Positions 1-5,091 of a stretch of DNA of 16,219 bases are shown in pieces; the first letter of the stretch is position 1; each line of letters begins with the position of its first letter. A program made the translations under genes and the position numbers. The notes under the pieces are model-generated. The model saw only the letters and a program-made list of their open reading frames with translations, did not search any database and was not told where the DNA came from. The stretch comes from Clostridiaceae bacterium UBA6110 (GTDB lineage: Bacteria; Bacillota; Clostridia; Clostridiales; Clostridiaceae), in NCBI GenBank assembly GCA_002428415.1, contig DIWI01000075.1, positions 307-16,525 on the forward strand. Direction: 5' to 3'.

Positions 1-983
1 GCTGCCAGGTGGAGCTGTCGAACACTTATCATCTGCACCTAAGGCCAGGCGACAAAGTCGTAAGGCAACTGGGCGGATTGCACAGGTTCATGAACTGGGA
101 CAGGCCCATACTGACAGATTCCGGAGGATTTCAGGTTTTCTCCCTCGCCTCAATGAGGAAAATCAAGGAGGAGGGCGTATATTTCAGCTCCCATATAGAT
201 GGCAGCAAGATATTCATGGGTCCTGAGGAATCCATGAGGATACAGTCAAATCTGGCATCAACCATAGCTATGGCATTCGATGAATGCGTTGAGAACCCAG
301 CCCCGAGAGATTATGTGGAAAGGTCTGTGGAACGTACGACCAGATGGCTTGACCGATGCAGGAAAGAGATGGACAGGCTGAACAGCCTTGAAGATACCAT
401 AAACAACAAGCAGATGCTGTTCGCCATAAACCAGGGAGGAACCTACAAGGACCTGCGAGTGCTTCATGCAAAGCAGATTTCCGGCATGGACATGGATGGA
501 TTTGCAATAGGAGGTCTTGCAGTCGGTGAATCGCATGACGAGATGTATGATGTCATTGAAGCTGTGGTACCGCACCTGCCTAAGGACAAACCGATTTACC
601 TTATGGGCGTGGGACTTCCGGAAAACATACTGGAGGCAGTCGACAGGGGAGTGGACTTCTTTGACTGTGTCCTTCCTGCAAGAAACGGAAGGCATGGCCA
701 TGTGTTCACAAATTCAGGCAGGCTGAACCTCAACAATGCGAGATTCGAGACCGATGATGCTCCAATAGATTCCACCTGCAGCTGTCCGACCTGCAAGAGC
801 TACACGAGGGGATATATCAGGCATCTGTTCAAAGCGAAAGAAATGCTGGCCATGAGGCTGTGCGTCCTTCATAATCTGCATTTCTACAACACAATGATGA
901 CAGAGATAAGGGACGCCCTCGATAACGGTACTTTCAGTGAATATAAGGAGCGAAAGCTTGCCATGGTAAGGGGTAAAATATAG
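1..983 (+). CDS. tgt: Queuine/preQ1 tRNA-guanine transglycosylase, 5' end cut by window
   Basis: Replaces guanine-34 in the anticodon of Asp, Asn, His and Tyr tRNAs with preQ1 in bacteria, a step of queuosine synthesis in the cytoplasm. The reading frame is open from base 3 and enters inside the protein, so the GTG at 9 is an internal valine codon. About 50 N-terminal residues of the usual 370-380 are missing. Visible landmarks: NTYHLHLRPGD, then ILTDSGGFQVFSL with the conserved aspartate of the active site, GGLAVGE, and FDCVLPARNGRHG with the nucleophile aspartate. The zinc site follows as CSCPTC, with a histidine about 25 residues on (VLHNLHFYN). The C-terminus is complete, with a TAG stop. 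The gene is followed by 98 bases before yajC, with no convincing terminator, so some transcripts may run on. Tgt next to yajC-secDF is a common bacterial arrangement. Confidence 0.97.
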   Translation, partial: CQVELSNTYHLHLRPGDKVVRQLGGLHRFMNWDRPILTDSGGFQVFSLASMRKIKEEGVYFSSHIDGSKIFMGPEESMRIQSNLASTIAMAFDECVENPAPRDYVERSVERTTRWLDRCRKEMDRLNSLEDTINNKQMLFAINQGGTYKDLRVLHAKQISGMDMDGFAIGGLAVGESHDEMYDVIEAVVPHLPKDKPIYLMGVGLPENILEAVDRGVDFFDCVLPARNGRHGHVFTNSGRLNLNNARFETDDAPIDSTCSCPTCKSYTRGYIRHLFKAKEMLAMRLCVLHNLHFYNTMMTEIRDALDNGTFSEYKERKLAMVRGKI

Positions 984-1022
984 CTTGTTGTAATCAAATA
1001 ATGTACAATTTGTGAAAATCAC

Positions 1023-1051
1023 TTTAATTCAAGGCGTTATTTAATTATAAT
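1023..1051 (+). promoter_or_regulatory. Candidate sigma-A promoter for yajC
   Basis: A perfect TATAAT lies at 1046-1051, with a weak -35 (TTTAAT, 1023-1028, 3 of 6 matches) 17 bases upstream. It sits in the AT-rich gap after tgt, and the predicted start of transcription is about 24 bases before the yajC start codon. The spacing is right but the -35 is poor and AT-rich gaps give such matches by chance. yajC may also be reached by read-through from tgt. Confidence 0.38.
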
Positions 1052-1081
1052 AAGATATATTCATTTGAAGGAGTTGCATTG

Positions 1082-1366
1082 ATGACTGAAATAATCATGC
1101 AGAGCTGGCCTATACTGATCCTCCTTGCTGTCTTCTATTTTCTTACGTTCATGCCCGAACAGAAGAGAAGGAAGGCATATCTGGAGCTTATAGGAAGCCT
1201 TAAGACCGGAGACATTGTGACTACAAGAGGCGGCATAGTTGGCAGGATTGTCGTCATAAACGAAGACAGGATAATTCTGGAGACCGGTCCGGATGCTGTC
1301 AGGATTGAAATGGCAAGGAACGCTGTTGCGAATCTGGTCAGGAAGGAAACCAATCCGGACGATTGA
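1082..1366 (+). CDS. yajC: Preprotein translocase subunit YajC
   Basis: Small single-pass membrane protein that associates with SecDF and the SecYEG channel and supports protein export. The ATG at 1082 is preferred to the TTG just before it because GAAGGAG (1067-1073) then sits 8 bases upstream. The product is 94 residues, normal for the family. One membrane helix (about residues 9-25, WPILILLAVFYFLTF) is followed by the family's charged, positive stretch PEQKRRK. A small soluble domain then carries GSLKTGDIVTTRGGIVGRI, the diagnostic YajC segment. The neighbours secD and secF lie 97 bases downstream, but a strong hairpin (1392-1421) separates yajC from secD, so the two may be expressed at different levels. 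Confidence 0.96.
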   Translation: MTEIIMQSWPILILLAVFYFLTFMPEQKRRKAYLELIGSLKTGDIVTTRGGIVGRIVVINEDRIILETGPDAVRIEMARNAVANLVRKETNPDD

Positions 1367-1391
1367 CCTGGAACTGAAAGCATATGACAAT

Positions 1392-1421
1392 CAGGCAGCA
1401 GCCTAGGCTGTTGCCTGTTTT
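1392..1421 (+). terminator. Rho-independent terminator-like hairpin between yajC and secD
   Basis: An 11-base-pair stem (1392-1402 with 1407-1417, one G-U pair) closes a CTAG loop and is followed by TTTT (1418-1421). The stem is strong and GC-rich but the T run is short, so termination may be partial. Its position inside the yajC-secDF group suggests it reduces transcription into secD or marks an RNA processing point. The 3' arm can also pair with downstream sequence (1426-1437), giving a competing hairpin described under findings. Confidence 0.7.
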
Positions 1422-1463
1422 GATGAAACAGGGCAACCAAATCTAATTTTACGGAGGAAGGTT

Positions 1464-2714
1464 ATGAAAAAGGGAAGATACACAACAATTCTAATAGCAA
1501 TCATACTTATATTGTCATTCCTTGCTTACATGGGCCTTGAAGGGTTCACTCTGCAGGGATACAGGTTCAAATCCTTCGGGGAGCTTATAAAGAGAGGGCT
1601 CGACCTTCAGGGCGGAGTAACTGTCGTCATGGAAGTGCAGACAGACAGCCTTGAGACAACGGAGCTCGATGTCATCAAGAACCTTCTTGAAATGAGGGTA
1701 AACAAGGTTGGTGTCAGTGAGACCGTGGTAACCACTGAAGGTGCCAAAAGGATAAGGATCGACATACCTGGCGCATTCAACTCCAGCGAAATAGTTAAGA
1801 GCCTGTCGACCACAGGAGTCCTGACATTCAAGGACCCGGACGGGAATGTGATTTTAACCGGAAGTGACGTCAAGCTTGCAGAAGCCAGGGTAGACAACAC
1901 AGGAGCGGCAATCGTATCGCTTGAGCTGAACGAGTCCGGAACTACAAAATTCGCAGAAGCAACCAAAAAATTCATCGGCAAGCAGATTTCAATAAACATG
2001 GATGCAGAGCAGATTTCAAATCCTGTTGTCAATGCTGAGATAACAAATGGTGAGGCAATGATCACAGGAATGGATTCGCTTGAAGAGGCCCAGTTTGTAG
2101 CTGGCATCATCGCTTCCGGAGCTCTTCCTTATCCGGTCAAGGCTGTTGAAGTCAAGACAGTAGGACCGACTCTTGGCGCCAATGCTCTTCCAAACACAAT
2201 GAAGGCCGGAATGGTAGGAATAGGTCTTGTGGTGCTGCTTATGATAGGGTATTATAGGAAGCCTGGATTCCTTGCTGCGATTGCGCTGGGATTCTACATA
2301 TATCTGGTACTGTTCATTTTCTACAGCATAGATGCTACGCTTTCCCTTCCAGGAATCGCAGGATTCCTCCTTACCATAGGAATGGCTGTTGACGCCAATG
2401 TCCTTATCTTTGAAAGGATAAGGGAAGAGCTGAAGTCGGGATCGGATGTGAAGAAGGCGCTTGACGCAGGCTTCCACAGGGCTATGTCATCAGTGCTTGA
2501 CGCCAACATAACTACGATAATAGCCGGACTTGTACTCTACTTTGTTGGAACAGGTGCCGTGAAGGGATTTGCACTGACGCTTATGATCGGTATTGTCGTA
2601 TCAATGTTCAGTGCCATAGTAATAACAAAACAGCTGCTGAAGATAGGCCTGCATACTGGTATGCTTAAAAAGCCTTCCGACTTCGGTGTAAAGGAGGCTC
2701 CAGCAAATGCGTAA
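1464..2714 (+). CDS. secD: Protein translocase subunit SecD
   Basis: Membrane subunit of SecDF, an RND-superfamily machine that uses the proton gradient to pull exported proteins from the Sec channel on the outer side. The start ATG follows GGAGG (1453-1457) at 6 bases. The 416-residue product is compact, as usual in Firmicutes (the E. coli protein is about 615). TM1 is residues 7-23. Then comes the SecD signature KRGLDLQGGVTVVME (about 44-57) and an extracellular P1-type region to about 245. Five more membrane helices fill the rest. TM4 carries TIGMAVDANVLIFERIREEL (304-323) with Asp310, the conserved proton-relay aspartate. Asn349 and neighbours in VLDANITTII match the following family motif. 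secF overlaps the 3' end by 8 bases, indicating coupled translation. Confidence 0.97.
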   Translation: MKKGRYTTILIAIILILSFLAYMGLEGFTLQGYRFKSFGELIKRGLDLQGGVTVVMEVQTDSLETTELDVIKNLLEMRVNKVGVSETVVTTEGAKRIRIDIPGAFNSSEIVKSLSTTGVLTFKDPDGNVILTGSDVKLAEARVDNTGAAIVSLELNESGTTKFAEATKKFIGKQISINMDAEQISNPVVNAEITNGEAMITGMDSLEEAQFVAGIIASGALPYPVKAVEVKTVGPTLGANALPNTMKAGMVGIGLVVLLMIGYYRKPGFLAAIALGFYIYLVLFIFYSIDATLSLPGIAGFLLTIGMAVDANVLIFERIREELKSGSDVKKALDAGFHRAMSSVLDANITTIIAGLVLYFVGTGAVKGFALTLMIGIVVSMFSAIVITKQLLKIGLHTGMLKKPSDFGVKEAPANA

Positions 2715-3618
2715 GACGAATTTCAAGATAGTTGGGAAATGGAAGATCTGGTTTACTTTCTCGTTGGCGATAATAATACTTGGTCTGGGCTTCATGGCAA
2801 CCAAAGGACTAAACATGGGAATTGACTTTGCTGGAGGCACAAGTGTCGTGATTGAAATGGGCAGTGATTTCAACAAGGCGGATGTTGATGCGATTGTAAA
2901 GAAATTTGATACGAATGCAGTTTCATCAAAGGTCAACGGTACACAGCTGGAGCTGAGAAGTCAGAGCCTTGATACTGAAAACACAGCAAATCTTGTGGCT
3001 GAGCTTAAGACAGCATATAAGCTTTCGGAAAATCCGGTAATATCGGAGAGCACTATAGGTGCTGCAATAGGTGCGGAACAGACCTCCGGAGGAATCAAAG
3101 CAGTACTCATAGCTTCACTCCTTATGCTGCTTTATATCTCATTCAGGTTCAGGTTCAATTTCGCCCTGGCTGCAATTATTGCGCTGATCCATGACATCCT
3201 CATAACGCTGTCGGTGTATGCCATATTCCAGATACCGCTTAATACTCCGTTCATCGCTGCAGTCCTTACGATACTCGGCTACTCGATAAACGACACGATA
3301 GTGATCTTCGACAGGATAAGGGAAAACCTCAAGAGCAACAAACACAAGACTCCTGAAGCAGTTGCTGACCAGTCGATCAACCAGTCGATAACAAGGTCCA
3401 TCAATACTTTGGCGACCACGCTCTTCACAATAGTTGCAGTTTATGTATTCGTACCTGCAGTCAGGGATTTTGCCCTTCCGATAACCATCGGAATAATATC
3501 CGGAGGCTACTCATCAACCTTCATTGCAAGTCCAATCTGGACAATGCTGGAAAAGAAGACCATTGAGAAGCATACTGCAAAGAAGAAGGCCCCCTTCAAG
3601 GCCGCTAAGGCAAAATAA
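2707..3618 (+). CDS. secF: Protein translocase subunit SecF
   Basis: Partner of SecD in the export-assisting SecDF complex. The start ATG lies inside the last codons of secD (8-base overlap) and has a near-perfect ribosome binding site, AAAGGAGG at 2690-2697, 9 bases upstream. The product is 303 residues, typical for SecF. TM1 is about 12-31, followed by NMGIDFAGGTSVVIEM (36-51), the SecF form of the conserved D-GG motif. The C-terminal membrane block begins near 130. TM4 carries GYSINDTIVIFDRIRENL (191-208) with the conserved Asp-Asn region. The C-terminal tail is lysine-rich (KKKAPFKAAKAK), expected on the cytoplasmic side. A terminator hairpin follows at 3634-3663, closing the export unit. 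Confidence 0.97.
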   Translation: MRKTNFKIVGKWKIWFTFSLAIIILGLGFMATKGLNMGIDFAGGTSVVIEMGSDFNKADVDAIVKKFDTNAVSSKVNGTQLELRSQSLDTENTANLVAELKTAYKLSENPVISESTIGAAIGAEQTSGGIKAVLIASLLMLLYISFRFRFNFALAAIIALIHDILITLSVYAIFQIPLNTPFIAAVLTILGYSINDTIVIFDRIRENLKSNKHKTPEAVADQSINQSITRSINTLATTLFTIVAVYVFVPAVRDFALPITIGIISGGYSSTFIASPIWTMLEKKTIEKHTAKKKAPFKAAKAK

Positions 3619-3633
3619 CGGCTCTTGCAGCCA

Positions 3634-3663
3634 GGCTGTGCCGTTTGTAGGCGCAGCTCTTTT
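3634..3663 (+). terminator. Rho-independent terminator after secF
   Basis: A 9-base-pair stem (3634-3642 with 3650-3658, including two G-U pairs) encloses a 7-base loop and leads into CTTTTGTATTAT. It starts 16 bases after the secF stop codon, the normal place for a terminator. The upstream half can instead join an alternative structure in which AACGGC (3617-3622) pairs with GCCGTT (3640-3645) around an inner stem, so only one of the two can exist at a time. Confidence 0.68.
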
Positions 3664-3673
3664 GTATTATAAT
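3645..3673 (+). promoter_or_regulatory. Candidate sigma-A promoter for the recJ-like gene and apt
   Basis: TTGTAG (3645-3650, 3 of 6 matches) and a perfect TATAAT (3668-3673) are separated by 17 bases. The predicted transcript would begin near 3680, about 22 bases before the start codon at 3702. The -35 element lies in the loop and arm of the secF terminator, so one short segment ends one unit and starts the next. The spacing and -10 are good; the -35 is modest. Confidence 0.5.
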
Positions 3674-3701
3674 TATAGTGTTTTCAGGACGGTGAATTTC
3701 C

Positions 3702-4481
3702 ATGGTGAGAATCCTAAAAAGAATAATAGAAGGCGCATCATGGACTCAGACGGTTCCTGAGTATATACCGCCATACATAGAAAGACTGACTAATGCCATA
3801 AACAACAGGGACAAGGTGATAGTCTACGGTACAGGGGACAGGGAGGGAATCTGCGGGATTTCCATACTCGTGCTTGTACTTAGGTACTTCAATTCTGATG
3901 TGGAGTATTTCGTGGTAGATGACAACGAAAGTGCCGATGACCTGAAGGACCTAGTAAAGAGACATGTCGACTTCTTTTCACCTGGTCTCATGATAACTCT
4001 TTCTGAGAGGATAACCAGAGCTGCCTGTGGAGCTGCAGGCGGGGATGAAGGTATGGTAATGACGATTGGTGCAAGAACTGAAGGAGACACTCTTTCATAC
4101 TTCAAGGAAGACCTTTCCCTAGTAGGGAATGTGTATCAGCTTTCAGAGCTGCTTTCAAGGTACTACAATACAAGGAATTTCATGAGATACTCGGATCTTG
4201 TGTATCTTGGTGCTCCTTCCGGGAGCCCAGCAGGAAACGACGAAGAGATGTACAGGTCGCTTGGCAGGGAACAGCTTGAGTGCACAACAAACTATGGACT
4301 GTGCGCAGCCAAGGCTATAACTAGAGGAAATATCGATGGAATCAGAAAATTCATCACTCCAAAGGACAATCCGGTAGGCACATTAGACAACTCACGAATA
4401 ATAATCGAGATGCTCACTACAGGCGATGGAAACAGAGCGGAGCAGATCGCGAAATATCTTCAGAACCTGGCACTTTGCTGA
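3702..4481 (+). CDS. RecJ-like DHH-domain protein with all catalytic motifs lost (probable pseudoenzyme)
   Basis: The 259-residue product resembles the first (DHH) domain of the single-strand DNA exonuclease RecJ, and it lies between secF and apt, where many Clostridia carry recJ. The alignment is by eye. VIVYGTGDREGICG (39-52) matches RecJ VLIYGDYDVDGITS. LMITLSERI (96-104) matches LIITVDCGI. GMVMTIGAR (117-125) matches the stretch holding the DHH triad. MRYSDLVYLGAPSG (161-174) matches YLDLVALGTVAD. TPKDNPVGTLDNSRIIIEML (219-238) matches the INAAGRL region. The metal-binding aspartates and histidines at motifs I to IV are replaced, and the DHHA1 half is missing. The frame is intact, so this looks like a kept protein rather than fresh decay. 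I infer no nuclease activity; a binding or regulatory role is possible. The start has GGTGA (3691-3695) 6 bases upstream and an in-frame stop just before it. The apt ribosome binding site follows at once. Confidence 0.8.
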   Translation: MVRILKRIIEGASWTQTVPEYIPPYIERLTNAINNRDKVIVYGTGDREGICGISILVLVLRYFNSDVEYFVVDDNESADDLKDLVKRHVDFFSPGLMITLSERITRAACGAAGGDEGMVMTIGARTEGDTLSYFKEDLSLVGNVYQLSELLSRYYNTRNFMRYSDLVYLGAPSGSPAGNDEEMYRSLGREQLECTTNYGLCAAKAITRGNIDGIRKFITPKDNPVGTLDNSRIIIEMLTTGDGNRAEQIAKYLQNLALC

Positions 4482-4494
4482 AATGGGGGATAAC

Positions 4495-5013
4495 ATGGAT
4501 TTCAAGGAGAAAATCAGGATAATCGAGGACTTCCCGGTTGAGGGAATAAGCTTCAAGGACATTACAACTCTAATCGGCAACGGTCCGGCTTTCAGGACTC
4601 TCATAGACAATATGGCAGAGAAACTGAAAGGCCAGGACATTGATTATATCGCAGGTCCAGAAGCAAGAGGCTTCATATTCGGAGTACCACTTGCCTATGC
4701 GCTTGGGATTGGATTCATTCCGATAAGGAAAAGAGGCAAGCTGCCAGCAGAAACAGTGGCAATAACCTACGATCTGGAGTATGGCACTGACACGCTTGAA
4801 ATCCACAAGGATTCCTTCGAGAAGGGTGCAAGGATTGCTCTTGTAGACGACCTTCTGGCAACAGGGGGCACCATATCTGCCTGTGCAAGGCTCATTGAGC
4901 TTGCCGGAGGCGAAATAGCCTCAGTGGATTTCATTATCGAGCTTACTGGTCTGAAGGGACGTGACAAGCTTGACGGATATAGCGTCGAGTCTGTCGTTCA
5001 GTATGAATTCTAG
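4495..5013 (+). CDS. apt: Adenine phosphoribosyltransferase
   Basis: Salvages adenine: adenine plus PRPP gives AMP and pyrophosphate, in the cytoplasm. An earlier in-frame ATG at 4426 lies within the previous gene. The ATG at 4495 is chosen because GGGGGA (4485-4490) precedes it by 4 bases and it gives 172 residues, the usual bacterial size (about 170-183). Family landmarks: FPVEGISFKDITTLIG near the N-terminus, YIAGPEARGFIFGVPLAYAL (51-70), IPIRKRGKLP, and the PRPP-binding motif IALVDDLLATGGT (114-126). It lies 13 bases after the RecJ-like gene, probably co-transcribed, and directly upstream of rel. Placement of apt before rel is widespread in Firmicutes and links purine nucleotide supply with ppGpp metabolism. 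Confidence 0.97.
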   Translation: MDFKEKIRIIEDFPVEGISFKDITTLIGNGPAFRTLIDNMAEKLKGQDIDYIAGPEARGFIFGVPLAYALGIGFIPIRKRGKLPAETVAITYDLEYGTDTLEIHKDSFEKGARIALVDDLLATGGTISACARLIELAGGEIASVDFIIELTGLKGRDKLDGYSVESVVQYEF

Positions 5014-5039
5014 ACAAATGCAGTCAATATCAATATAAT
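5011..5039 (+). promoter_or_regulatory. Sigma-A promoter for the rel-to-aspS unit
   Basis: TAGACA (5011-5016, 5 of 6 matches to TTGACA) and a perfect TATAAT (5034-5039) are exactly 17 bases apart, the best promoter in the window. The -35 box overlaps the TAG stop codon of apt. Transcription is predicted to start near 5046, leaving a leader of about 45 bases before the rel start codon at 5092. This also argues against the earlier ATG at 5047 as start, since it would lie at the very 5' end of the RNA. Confidence 0.65.
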
Positions 5040-5046
5040 GTAAAAA

Positions 5047-5067
5047 ATGGCCGTGAAAAGCGGTCAT
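5047..5067 (+). promoter_or_regulatory. Hairpin at the 5' end of the rel leader RNA
   Basis: ATGGCCG (5047-5053) pairs with CGGTCAT (5061-5067), with one G-U pair and a 7-base loop TGAAAAG. If transcription starts near 5046 this stem forms the very 5' end of the mRNA, where such stems commonly protect against decay. The ribosome binding site GGTGGTGA (5079-5086) stays outside it. The role is inferred; the pairing is seen. Confidence 0.4.
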
Positions 5068-5091
5068 ACGCATCATCGGGTGGTGAAGGCA

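Noticed and set aside
9..983. GTG at 9 as the start codon of tgt
   Set aside because: The frame is open upstream to the window edge and the conserved NTYHL segment follows at once, while about 50 family residues would be missing; the gene is cut, not short.
1013..1028. GTGA-AAA-TCAC mini-hairpin after tgt as a terminator
   Set aside because: A four-base-pair stem is too weak and the following T run is only three bases.
1420..1447. Promoter TTGATG-16-TCTAAT just before secD
   Set aside because: The predicted transcript would begin at the ribosome binding site itself, leaving too little leader; the match is probably chance.
4426..4494. Earlier ATG for apt at 4426
   Set aside because: It lies inside the RecJ-like gene with no ribosome binding site; the ATG at 4495 has one and gives the normal protein length.
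4482..4700. Frameshifted DHHA1 half of recJ downstream of 4481
   Set aside because: I looked for RecJ C-terminal sequence in other frames; the region is fully occupied by apt, so the short gene is not a simple frameshift.
5047..5091. Earlier ATG for rel at 5047
   Set aside because: No ribosome binding site, lies at the predicted transcription start, and the extra 15 residues have no match to the family.
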